Shown piece by piece: positions 6,843 through 12,818 of a DNA stretch of 12,818 nt. How positions within the stretch are numbered: position 1 is the first letter of the stretch; the number at the start of each line of letters is the position of its first letter. This DNA comes from Caryophanales bacterium UBA3935 (lineage in GTDB: Bacteria; Bacillota_I; Bacilli_A; ML615J-28; CAG-698). The stretch lies in assembly GCA_002385755.1 (NCBI GenBank), contig DGED01000013.1, positions 1 to 12,818 on the forward strand. The letters run 5' to 3'. A model generated the notes under the pieces. The model was given only the letters and a program-made list of their open reading frames with translations. It was not told where the DNA came from and did not search any database. The position numbers and the translations under genes were made by a program.

Positions 6843-8315
6843 ATGAGCGATATAATTCGAGACGTGGTTTATAGAACAAACGGTGAAATGTATATCGGGG
6901 TCGTCGGGCCGGTGCGGAGCGGGAAATCACTTTTTATCAGGAAATTTATCGAGAACAAAGTGTTGCCCTATGTTTCGCCCGACTTGAAGGATAATATTAT
7001 CGACGACCTCCCGCAAAGCGGCGAAGGCCGGACGATAATGACGGTCGAACCGAAATTCGTCCCCGCCAATACCGCCAACATCGTAATCGACAAAGACTTA
7101 AAATTAAGCGTCAGGCTCGTCGATTGCGTCGGTTATATTATCCCGTCCGCCAAGGGTTACATGAACGAGGACCAGACGCCGCGCCTCGTTAAGACCCCAT
7201 GGTTCAGCGAAAACATTCCGTTCGAGGAAGCGGCTACGATCGGCACGAAAAAAGTCATCGAGAATCATACCCATATCGGCATCCTAATGACAAGCGACGG
7301 CAGCTTCGGCGAGTTTGGCCGTTCCGAATACGAAAAGGTGGAAGAAAGACTAGTCGAGGAACTGAAAAGCCTTGATAAGCCGTTCGTGATCGTCGTAAAT
7401 ACCGCGGCGGCGGGTTCCCAGAAGACGAAAACGCTCGTCGAGGATCTCGCGAACAAATACGAGGTCGGCGTCATCGCCGCGAACGTCTCCGCTTTAAGCA
7501 ACGCCGATATCGATAAGATTCTTAACGAGGCTCTAAACGAGTTTGACATCGCGAAGCTCGATATTAAGATTCCCAGCTGGATCACGGTGCTTGACGATCG
7601 CCATCCGGTCAAAGCCGAGGTCAACGCGACGATTTCGGACGTCACGGGCGAGTTCCGGAAATTTAAGCATGTCCAGCTAATCAGGGAAAAACTGGCCGAA
7701 TGCGAGCTCTTTGAGAATGTCGAGATCACGGCGCTCGATTCCGGAAGCGGCGAGGTCGAGATCGAGATTACCTGCGGCGACGATTTGTATAACGGGATTG
7801 TCGAGGAAATTATCGGCGACGCTATCAATGACCGCGGGAAGTTTATCGAGCTGCTCCAGGACGCGACGCTCGCCCGCCGCGAGTATGAAAATTACCGCGG
7901 CGCTCTTGAAGCGGTAAAGACGACCGGTTACGGGATCGCCATTCCCCAGATTGAAAACATGACCTTGGATACCCCGGAAGTCATCAAGCAAGGATCGCGT
8001 TACGGCATTAGGCTCCGGGCGGTGGCGCCCTCGGTTCATATGATCAAGGTCGAGGTTAACTCGTCGTTCGAGCCGATTATCGGGACGGAAGAACAATCAA
8101 AGAAATTGCTGGAGAAACTATTGAACGATTACGAGAACAATCCCGAGATTATTTGGGAATCGGAAATCTTCGGCCGGAAGCTAAGCGAGGTCGTAAACGA
8201 CGGTATCAAGGCGAAAATTTACCTAATGCCGGAAAACGTTCAATACAAAATGCGCGAGTGCCTGGAAAAAATCGTGAACAAGGGCCGCGGCGGCATCATT
8301 GCCTTTATTCTATAA
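6843..8315 (+). CDS. spoIVA: Stage IV sporulation protein A, spore coat morphogenetic ATPase
   Basis: At 490 residues this is nearly the same length as Bacillus SpoIVA (492). SpoIVA binds ATP and polymerises on the forespore surface as the basement layer of the coat, and is also needed for cortex formation. The N-terminal ATPase has the P-loop GPVRSGKS (22-29), then EGRTIMTVEPKFVP, the RLVDCVGY strand and a TPWF motif. The long middle domain ends in TGYGIAIP and IKQGSRYGIRLRAVAPS. The C-terminal end, MPENVQYKMRECLEKI with a hydrophobic GGIIAFIL tail, is the part that in Bacillus localises SpoIVA through SpoVM. No SpoVM-like peptide was seen here. The ATG is preceded by AAGGTGAGG (6829-6837). 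The leucine after GKS replaces the usual threonine, a small deviation. Position between gpsA and the HU gene matches the Bacillus order. Confidence 0.97.
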   Translation: MSDIIRDVVYRTNGEMYIGVVGPVRSGKSLFIRKFIENKVLPYVSPDLKDNIIDDLPQSGEGRTIMTVEPKFVPANTANIVIDKDLKLSVRLVDCVGYIIPSAKGYMNEDQTPRLVKTPWFSENIPFEEAATIGTKKVIENHTHIGILMTSDGSFGEFGRSEYEKVEERLVEELKSLDKPFVIVVNTAAAGSQKTKTLVEDLANKYEVGVIAANVSALSNADIDKILNEALNEFDIAKLDIKIPSWITVLDDRHPVKAEVNATISDVTGEFRKFKHVQLIREKLAECELFENVEITALDSGSGEVEIEITCGDDLYNGIVEEIIGDAINDRGKFIELLQDATLARREYENYRGALEAVKTTGYGIAIPQIENMTLDTPEVIKQGSRYGIRLRAVAPSVHMIKVEVNSSFEPIIGTEEQSKKLLEKLLNDYENNPEIIWESEIFGRKLSEVVNDGIKAKIYLMPENVQYKMRECLEKIVNKGRGGIIAFIL

Positions 8316-8344
8316 GACTTATAACGGAAATCAATTTTCCGGTT

Positions 8345-8373
8345 AAATCACCGCCTTTAGCGGTGATTTTTTT
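8345..8373 (+). terminator. Rho-independent terminator after spoIVA
   Basis: A perfect 10-bp stem AAATCACCGC (8345-8354) / GCGGTGATTT (8360-8369) has loop CTTTA and runs into a T tract to 8373. A weaker bulged hairpin (TAACGGAAA / TTTCCGGTTA) lies just upstream. Confidence 0.9.
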
Positions 8374-8417
8374 GCTTTTTTCGGTCGCGTAAACCAAAAA
8401 AAGTTATATATTTGGAC

Positions 8418-8446
8418 TTGAGAAAAGACGGCGTAAATGTTATACT
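8418..8446 (+). promoter_or_regulatory. Vegetative promoter with extended -10 for the HU-ankyrin operon
   Basis: TTGAGA (8418-8423), a 17-bp spacer and TATACT (8441-8446), preceded by TG at 8438-8439, form a good sigma-A promoter 27 bp before the HU start. Confidence 0.75.
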
Positions 8447-8472
8447 TTTAGTTAGACGGACAGGGAAAAATT

Positions 8473-8757
8473 ATGATAAAAGAAGAATATTTGGAACAAA
8501 TAAAAAACGAAACCGGGCTTACGAAACGCGATATCGAAAAGGCCGTAAATTGCTTCATCGCTTTAATGAAGAAGAATCTCGCGACGAAAGGCAAGATAAA
8601 TCTCGCGAATTTCGGCACCTTCTCCGTCGCCCGTTTTTCGCCGAAGCGGCTCTACAGCCCGCGCGACGGCCGTAAACTTTCCGGCGGCGCCATATACAAA
8701 GTATATTTCAAGCAAAGCAAGGAATTCAAGGAATATTTAAAGAAGGAAATGGTTTAG
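8473..8757 (+). CDS. hup: HU-family DNA-binding protein
   Basis: The protein has 94 residues, close to the usual 90-95. The N-terminal helix pair (EEYLEQIKNETGLTKRDIEKA) and NLANFGTFSV match the HU/IHF fold. HU dimers bend and compact DNA. The beta-arm aligns without gaps to typical HU but is diverged: the tip RNPxTG becomes YSPRDG. The tip proline is kept, and the following strand (GGAIYKVYFKQSKEF) is unlike the usual IPASKVPAFKAGK. Bacillus also has an HU gene (hbs) directly after spoIVA, which supports orthology, but the altered arm may change DNA preference. The ATG has AGGGA (8462-8466) upstream. It shares a transcript with the ankyrin gene starting three bases after its TAG stop. Confidence 0.88.
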   Translation: MIKEEYLEQIKNETGLTKRDIEKAVNCFIALMKKNLATKGKINLANFGTFSVARFSPKRLYSPRDGRKLSGGAIYKVYFKQSKEFKEYLKKEMV

Positions 8758-8760
8758 GAT

Positions 8761-10071
8761 ATGGAGAATGTTTTTCGCTTATATCAAGATGTCGGGGACG
8801 GGCGGTCAAGAAACATCCTCGAAGCGGTCATGAACAACGATTGCAAGTATATCATTGATTATTACCGCGCCGGTTTTGATATTAAGACGGTCGACGACAA
8901 AGGCGAGACGCTTTTGCACAAAGCCTCCCGCAACGATTACTTCGAGGTCGTCGATTTGCTTGTCAAGCTCGGGCTTGACGTCAACGCCCGCAACAATTAC
9001 CGGGAAACGCCGCTTCATCTCGCCGTGCAGTTTAAAAACAGCCAGGTCGCGGACAAACTCCTGTTCGAGGGCGCCAACGTCAACGCGCAAAACCGGAAAA
9101 AAGTCGCGCCGCTCCATCTCGCCGCGAGCCGAGGCAAGGAATCAATCTTAAATCAACTCATCGATTATAACGCCAAGGTCAATATCGCCGACGAGAACGG
9201 GGCGAAGCCGATCCATCACGCCGTCCTTTCCGGGAAAAGGGAAATCATCAGGCATCTTTTAAATAACGGGAGCAGCCTCGCCGAGGCCGATGACCGGAAA
9301 AATAACGTTCTTCATTACGCTTGCGATGCGGGCGACGATAATCTCGTGAGTTATATTCTTCGGCACATGACCGTGAACAATAACCGCAATATTTATCTCG
9401 AGACGGCGCTTCATCGCGCCGCCGCCAAATGCTCGACGGCGACGGTTAAAGAACTCCTAAACCACGGCTACGACCCCGAGGCGCTTAATATCAATCAGCA
9501 GACGCCCGCTGACGTCGCGGCCGCGAGCGGTCGGGTTGATAACGCGGAGTTTTTGCAGAATCACTTGGCGAGCGCGGAATTCAAGGAACGAATCGGGAAT
9601 TATCCCCTGCACCGGGCAATCCGCGCCAATAACCACCAGCTCATCGTCCAATTTCTTACCACGGAAAACACCAACCAGTTTGATTATTTCGGGAAAACAC
9701 CGATGTATTACGCCGTGATCATCGGCGCCGTGAAGATTGTAGACTATCTTTTCCAAAGAGGCGCGAGAATCGACGTTGTCGACAGTTTCAACCAGCCCGC
9801 GCTCCTGCTCGCCATCTATAACGAGGATTACGAGATGATCGAGTATTTGCTTAAGCGCGGAGCGAAGGTGAACGAGATTTACTACGGCCGGAGTTATCTT
9901 TACCGCGCGATCATGCGGAATAATTACGAAATCGTGAAACTTTTAATCGATAACGGCGCCGACGTCAATTATATCGACAATCGCCACCGGACGATTTATT
10001 CCTACGCCTTGGATTATGCCGATGACGATATCATCGAGTTGCTGGTAGAAAAGAAAGCCGCTTTGGTTTAA
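8761..10071 (+). CDS. Ankyrin-repeat protein
   Basis: The 436-residue protein is almost wholly ankyrin repeats. Twelve units of about 33 residues begin near residue 45 and run to the end, with a partial capping unit before them (RSRNILEAVMNNDCKYIIDYYRAGFDI). Repeats 1-4 are canonical, with TLLHKA, TPLHLAV, APLHLAA and PIHHAV followed by LL...GA.VN. The middle ones (5-8) are degenerate; repeats 9-12 are regular again (TPMYYAVIIG, GADVNYI). There is no signal peptide, membrane segment or catalytic domain, so it probably acts in the cytoplasm by binding other proteins. The target is unknown. The start lies three bases after the HU stop with only a weak Shine-Dalgarno near it, suggesting translational coupling. 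Codon and base use resemble the neighbours, with no sign of recent transfer. Confidence 0.88.
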   Translation: MENVFRLYQDVGDGRSRNILEAVMNNDCKYIIDYYRAGFDIKTVDDKGETLLHKASRNDYFEVVDLLVKLGLDVNARNNYRETPLHLAVQFKNSQVADKLLFEGANVNAQNRKKVAPLHLAASRGKESILNQLIDYNAKVNIADENGAKPIHHAVLSGKREIIRHLLNNGSSLAEADDRKNNVLHYACDAGDDNLVSYILRHMTVNNNRNIYLETALHRAAAKCSTATVKELLNHGYDPEALNINQQTPADVAAASGRVDNAEFLQNHLASAEFKERIGNYPLHRAIRANNHQLIVQFLTTENTNQFDYFGKTPMYYAVIIGAVKIVDYLFQRGARIDVVDSFNQPALLLAIYNEDYEMIEYLLKRGAKVNEIYYGRSYLYRAIMRNNYEIVKLLIDNGADVNYIDNRHRTIYSYALDYADDDIIELLVEKKAALV

Positions 10072-10092
10072 TAAGAAATTCGCATAATGTAT

Positions 10093-10131
10093 GCCAAGAG
10101 ATAAAAGTGATAATTTCTTGGCTTTTTTATT
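10093..10131 (+). terminator. Rho-independent terminator after the ankyrin gene
   Basis: GCCAAGAGAT (10093-10102) pairs with ATTTCTTGGC (10113-10122), ten pairs with one G-U, around a 10-nt loop. A T-rich tail TTTTTTATT follows. It closes the HU-ankyrin unit. Confidence 0.85.
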
Positions 10132-10350
10132 AGGTAAGACGCAAATAGAGCGACCGATGATAAATTGTCATATCATACGATAAACATAATGAGGCGATAG
10201 TTTGATAACTTTTTTTTGCTTATGGTTTTTTCGGCGCTTATTTGTTCGGTCGCGCGTAATAAAAGTATGCGGGCAAACCGCTTCCCGGCCATATCGCAAA
10301 GCTTTTTGACTTGCCGGTTATATTAATAGAAAAACGACATAATATTTAGT
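10132..10350 (+). other. Unassigned spacer with a possible 35-codon ORF and paired segments
   Basis: No recognised gene lies in these 219 bp. A 35-codon frame runs from TTG at 10202 to TGA at 10307-10309, with GAGG (10191-10194) seven bases upstream. Its product would begin MITFFCLWFFRRLFVRS, hydrophobic then basic, resembling no family I know. Upstream, CATACGATA (10174-10182) matches the CATANNNTA -10 form of late mother-cell promoters, without a clear -35. Downstream are short complementary segments: GCGG/CCGC around 10269-10281, and CCGGC/GCCGG enclosing the palindrome AAAGCTTT. None of this proves a gene. Confidence 0.25.
10318..10345 (+). promoter_or_regulatory. Candidate sigma-E promoter for the GerM-like gene
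   Basis: TTATATT (10318-10324), a 13-bp spacer and CATAATAT (10338-10345) fit the sigma-E consensus at 6 of 7 and 6 of 8 positions by eye. Spacer length equals that of the spoVIF candidate. Transcription would begin at or beside the ATG at 10351. Confidence 0.45.
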
Positions 10351-11136
10351 ATGAAGAAAATCGCGGTTATCCTTTCCTTATTCGCGCTCGTCTTTCTCGT
10401 TTTATTCATCATTATCGATCAGGACCGACAAAACTTAAACATCGTCTACGTCGATAACCTGGTTGGGGAAGAGGCGGTGACCGTGAAGGTCTGCGTTCGC
10501 CGCCCCGATAGCAAGCTCGCGCTTATCGACGTCGAAAAACATACCGACGAAGACGAGCTTATCTACATCCTTAAAATCTATGACCACTATCGGAACGCCC
10601 TCCCGCCGAGATACACAACGCCCCTCGTCGGTAATTTCGAGATATTGAAATTTGAAAAAACGAACGATACCCTCGTTATCGAGCTTAAGGCGATGTATCT
10701 AAAGGAGGGGCTGAGTGATTTCTTAACGGCCCTGATGTGGTCTTATCAATACCGAGGCATCGCCGCGGTCGACATTAAAATAAACAAGGAACAATTCCGC
10801 ATCGAGAAAAACCGGGCGATTAATCCGGAAATCGAAACGCCCTACGGAAATGTCACGCAGACTATCTTTTACCGGGAAGGAGATGAAATATTGCCCGTGA
10901 CCTATATCCATAAGGAAAACCGCGTTGATTTTCTGTTGAAAAAAATTATTTCCAAATACCCGGGCGCATCATACGAATACGCCGCGGAAGGCGGGTTGCT
11001 CACGATTCGGATAACCGACCCGGATTATCAAATCTCGAAAGACATTACCGATATGCTGCTTTTAAGCATCGATAATCTGGGAATCTACGATAATATCGTC
11101 ATTATAAAAAACGGCGACGTCGTCGCGAATAATTAA
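10351..11136 (+). CDS. GerM-like membrane-anchored protein (probable tandem GerMN domains)
   Basis: The 261-residue protein starts with MKK and one hydrophobic segment (about residues 4-23), then an exported soluble part. No lipobox cysteine is present, so it is probably an uncleaved membrane anchor, unlike Bacillus GerM, which is a lipoprotein. Two similar alpha/beta halves follow (about 30-155 and 166-258). The pattern LPPRYTTPLVGNFEILKFE...LVIELKAMYL...FLTALMWS...AAVDIKIN fits a GerMN domain. The second half opens TQTIFYREGDEILPVTYI, recalling the GerM segment LTVYYL...YYVPVT. In Bacillus, GerM is made in the mother cell, helps the SpoIIIA-SpoIIQ channel and affects germination; such a role here is inferred. 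There is no Shine-Dalgarno before the ATG, and the nearest in-frame upstream stop (10327-10329) leaves no better start. It is convergent with the ATP-grasp gene. The assignment is moderate because identity is low. Confidence 0.55.
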   Translation: MKKIAVILSLFALVFLVLFIIIDQDRQNLNIVYVDNLVGEEAVTVKVCVRRPDSKLALIDVEKHTDEDELIYILKIYDHYRNALPPRYTTPLVGNFEILKFEKTNDTLVIELKAMYLKEGLSDFLTALMWSYQYRGIAAVDIKINKEQFRIEKNRAINPEIETPYGNVTQTIFYREGDEILPVTYIHKENRVDFLLKKIISKYPGASYEYAAEGGLLTIRITDPDYQISKDITDMLLLSIDNLGIYDNIVIIKNGDVVANN

Positions 11137-11150
11137 ACGCTGCCGGACGA

Positions 11151-11179
11151 AAACAAGATCCCGCGCGGGGATCTTGTTT
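11151..11179. terminator. Hairpin between convergent genes, probable bidirectional terminator
   Basis: A perfect 12-bp stem AAACAAGATCCC (11151-11162) / GGGATCTTGTTT (11168-11179) has a 5-nt loop. It begins 15 bp after the GerM-like stop and overlaps the stop codon of the minus-strand ATP-grasp gene (11178-11180). The arms end in short A or T runs, giving a modest U tract in both directions. Confidence 0.7.
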
Positions 11180-12431
11180 AAGTTTGGGAATGGATTAAGT
11201 TGTTGATGGATGGATCCAGGGGTTCGTAGATAAAGGAGATTTTTTCGGCGGCTTGGCGGGCGTTTTTCATCGCCTCGTCGCTCGTGCTCCCGGTGGCGAT
11301 AACATAAGCGTAACGGTCGCCGAGAGATTCCGGCGGAGTAATCAGGCGGCCGCGGCGCGGTTTGACATAAACATATTTTACGTTCGGGTCCTTCTCGATT
11401 TCCCGGCGGCCGATAACTTTATGAAGAATTCCCGCCTCGGCGACGGTTATATACTCGGCGTAAGTCGGGATTTTTTGTTTCGGTTCGAGATCCGGCTTTT
11501 CCCCGACGGCGAGTTTTAAAGTCTCGCGCGCGAGATTGATGCCAAGACCGATCTCGATCATCGCGTTCATCCCGGCGCCGGAAATCCGCGGATTAATCTC
11601 GATTAATTTCCACGTTCCCTTGACGTTTCTCATCTCGAGATGACAGGGACCGTTCTTAAAACCGAATTTTCCAAGAACCGTTTTGACGGCCAGCATGAGC
11701 CGGCAGAGAAAATTAGGTTCGGGTTCAACTAGCAGGCTGTAGCCGATGATAATAAAATGATTGTTAATCAATTTGATTTCCTGGGCGACCACGGCCACGA
11801 TATTGATATCCCCGTCGATAGCCAGGACCTCGACGATGTACTGGGGACCTTCCAAAAACTCCTCGACAAGGATCGTTCCTTCCGGGTAAAGGTTGGTAAG
11901 GATCCGGAAATTTCGGTAAAGCGAATCGCGGTCCGGGGAGTAGAAGACGTCCCGGGAACCGTTCGAATCAATATATTTTACAACTGCCGGAAGCAGTTTT
12001 TTCGCTGTGTGGATCTGACCGCCCGCGGTCGCCGGGATAGAGACGAATCTGGGGTTATGAAGCGTGTTTTTCAGCGCCTCGCGGGTCTTTAACTTGTTTT
12101 CCATCAACCGCATCGCCTCGGCGGAAAAGGCGGGAAGGCCGCGCACTTCGGAAAGTCGCGCGGCGACCGAGCACCAGGGGTCGATAAAACTGACGATCGC
12201 GGAAATGGTGAGCGGCAGCTGCTCGAGATATGAAATCATTTCTCTAATCCGGTCATAGTCGTATAGATTGCAATAGATCATCATGCCGACGTCGGGGTAC
12301 TCGTTTCTTTGACTGAACTGCCGGGAATTGCTCGTCAAAAGGCAGGTAACGTAACCCATGGCGGCGGCCGCTTTGATCGCTTCGCGGGAAGAACCGGATT
12401 TTTTTGTTCCGAGAAAAACAATCGCGTTAAT
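11178..12431 (-). CDS. ATP-grasp ligase, apparent ATT start codon
   Basis: With the ATT start the protein has 417 residues. It opens NAIVFLGTKKSGSSREAIKA, a preATP-grasp Rossmann-like domain. The ATP-grasp core follows, with GTILVEEFLEGPQYIVEV and the metal-binding part GPCHLEMR...WKLIEINPRISGAGMN, then a C-terminal domain like that of carboxylate-amine ligases. Such enzymes use ATP to activate a carboxylate and join it to an amine or thiol; the substrate here is unknown. The first ATG (12357-12359) lies 24 codons inside the conserved N-terminal strand-loop and has no Shine-Dalgarno. No ATG, GTG, TTG or CTG occurs in frame between it and the upstream stop at 12459-12461. ATT at 12429-12431 has AAGGAG (12440-12445) eight bases upstream. 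The gene is divergent from a YheC/YheD-type ATP-grasp gene, suggesting a shared spore-related role (inference). Confidence 0.85.
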   Translation of the reverse strand: MNAIVFLGTKKSGSSREAIKAAAAMGYVTCLLTSNSRQFSQRNEYPDVGMMIYCNLYDYDRIREMISYLEQLPLTISAIVSFIDPWCSVAARLSEVRGLPAFSAEAMRLMENKLKTREALKNTLHNPRFVSIPATAGGQIHTAKKLLPAVVKYIDSNGSRDVFYSPDRDSLYRNFRILTNLYPEGTILVEEFLEGPQYIVEVLAIDGDINIVAVVAQEIKLINNHFIIIGYSLLVEPEPNFLCRLMLAVKTVLGKFGFKNGPCHLEMRNVKGTWKLIEINPRISGAGMNAMIEIGLGINLARETLKLAVGEKPDLEPKQKIPTYAEYITVAEAGILHKVIGRREIEKDPNVKYVYVKPRRGRLITPPESLGDRYAYVIATGSTSDEAMKNARQAAEKISFIYEPLDPSINNLIHSQT

Positions 12432-12439
12432 AGAGAAAA

Positions 12440-12445
12440 CTCCTT
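12440..12445 (-). promoter_or_regulatory. Shine-Dalgarno that marks the ATT start of the ATP-grasp gene
   Basis: AAGGAG on the minus strand, eight bases before ATT (12429-12431), is the only strong ribosome binding site upstream of the conserved N-terminus. It decides the start call. Confidence 0.75.
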
Positions 12446-12476
12446 TGCTTGTAGGATTTCATAATATATATACTAT

Positions 12477-12504
12477 ATAATATGAAGGGGAACTTTTACC
12501 GCAA
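12477..12504 (-). promoter_or_regulatory. Possible promoter for the ATP-grasp gene
   Basis: On the minus strand TTGCGG (12499-12504), a 16-bp spacer and TATTAT (12477-12482) form a weak vegetative-type promoter. The same -10 area also reads CATATTATA, the CATANNNTA form of mother-cell promoters, but no matching -35 was seen. The sigma factor is undecided. Confidence 0.35.
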
Positions 12505-12562
12505 GGGAATAAACCTAGAAAAACAAAGAAAAAAGCATAGTCCAAAAGCGAATATTTTCATA

Positions 12563-12571
12563 TGTTATACT
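12563..12571 (+). promoter_or_regulatory. Extended -10 element for the YheC/YheD-type gene
   Basis: TGTTATACT is an extended -10 (TG, one base, TATACT) ending 11 bp before the ATG at 12583. No clear -35 precedes it, which extended -10 promoters can tolerate. The overlapping CATATGTTA (12559-12567) also fits CATANNNTA. Confidence 0.4.
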
Positions 12572-12582
12572 AGAGGTGTAGC

Positions 12583-12818
12583 ATGATTACTATCGGACTG
12601 CTTCATACGCGCCTCGATCCCAACTTAGTGTCGCGGGCATACCTATATTCGGCGATCGCCCGCGTCGAGGGATTCAGGCTTTTTTATTTTACCTCGCGCG
12701 ACGTCGATTTCGAGAAAAAAAAGATTAACGGCAAGGCATACCGCGGCGGCTCCTGGGTTGCCCGGGAATTTTCCTTTCCCGACGTCGTCTTAAACGTCGC
12801 CGGGCCAAACACGGCGCG
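12583..12818 (+). CDS. YheC/YheD-type ATP-grasp protein (N-terminal part, runs off window)
   Basis: The 78 visible residues begin MITIGLLHTRLDPNLVSRAY and continue to a segment FYFTSRDVDF...INGKAY...SWVAREFSFPDVVLNV. This matches the N-terminal domain of YheC/YheD endospore coat-associated proteins, where a 'v.vF.p.dv....i.G....w....fP.PDvvyN' pattern precedes an ATP-grasp domain that lies beyond the window. The usual YNR ending is LNV here. The ATG has AGAGGTG (12572-12578) four bases upstream. It is divergent from the other ATP-grasp gene across a 151-bp AT-rich gap that holds both promoters. The exact function of the family is not well settled; the link to the spore coat comes from Bacillus. 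Confidence 0.68.
   Translation, partial: MITIGLLHTRLDPNLVSRAYLYSAIARVEGFRLFYFTSRDVDFEKKKINGKAYRGGSWVAREFSFPDVVLNVAGPNTA

Noticed and set aside
7265..8096. Overlapping minus-strand frames of 187 and 139 codons opposite spoIVA
   Set aside because: spoIVA on the plus strand is certain over the whole stretch; the antisense products show no domain and no ribosome site.
12357..12359. ATG 12357-12359 as the ATP-grasp start
   Set aside because: No ribosome site precedes it, and the upstream in-frame residues form the family-like N-terminal strand and glycine/serine loop.

Overview
The window looks like a chromosomal segment of an endospore-forming Bacillota, Bacilli-like and probably from an uncultured lineage. 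The order rluB, cmk, rpsA, der, gpsA, spoIVA, HU gene resembles the Bacillus core arrangement. Around it lie genes of spore-forming bacteria: spoVIF, spoIVA, a GerM-like gene and a YheC/YheD-type ATP-grasp gene. Coding DNA is roughly half GC and the intergenic DNA is AT-rich. Eleven gene 3' ends are visible; eight use TAA, three TAG and none TGA, while tryptophan is TGG throughout.

Layout. Positions 1-383 hold the C-terminal end of a class I mannose-6-phosphate isomerase. A vegetative-type promoter (463-490) serves rluB (510-1238). A second strong promoter (1257-1285) serves a reading frame that joins full-length CMP kinase to a ribosomal protein S1-like protein (1308-4037). A 230-residue Lys/Glu/Ala/Pro linker and five S1 domains follow the kinase. 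The join keeps a Shine-Dalgarno and ATG (1953-1967), so free S1 may be made as well as the fusion. der and gpsA follow with almost no gaps, and a terminator overlapping the gpsA stop closes the unit.

The middle is sporulation-related. A candidate sigma-E promoter (6492-6519) precedes spoVIF and spoIVA, and a 25-bp AT-only perfect inverted repeat lies between these two genes. A strong terminator follows. A vegetative-type promoter (8418-8446) then drives an HU-family gene and, three bases after it, an ankyrin-repeat gene of 12-13 repeats, ending in another terminator.

The right end starts with an unexplained 219-bp spacer. It is followed by a membrane-anchored GerM-like gene that has no Shine-Dalgarno and may be leaderless from a second sigma-E-like promoter. 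This gene converges on an ATP-grasp ligase gene on the minus strand, with a hairpin between them. The ligase gene apparently starts with the rare codon ATT, 24 codons upstream of its first ATG. Divergent from it is the start of a YheC/YheD-type gene, cut by the window edge.

Together the genes cover translation and ribosome function (RluB, S1, Der), nucleotide and lipid precursors (Cmk, GpsA), chromosome packing (HU), and spore coat, germination or engulfment functions (SpoVIF, SpoIVA, GerM-like, probably the two ATP-grasp enzymes). No tRNA, rRNA, CRISPR array, insertion sequence or phage gene was seen.
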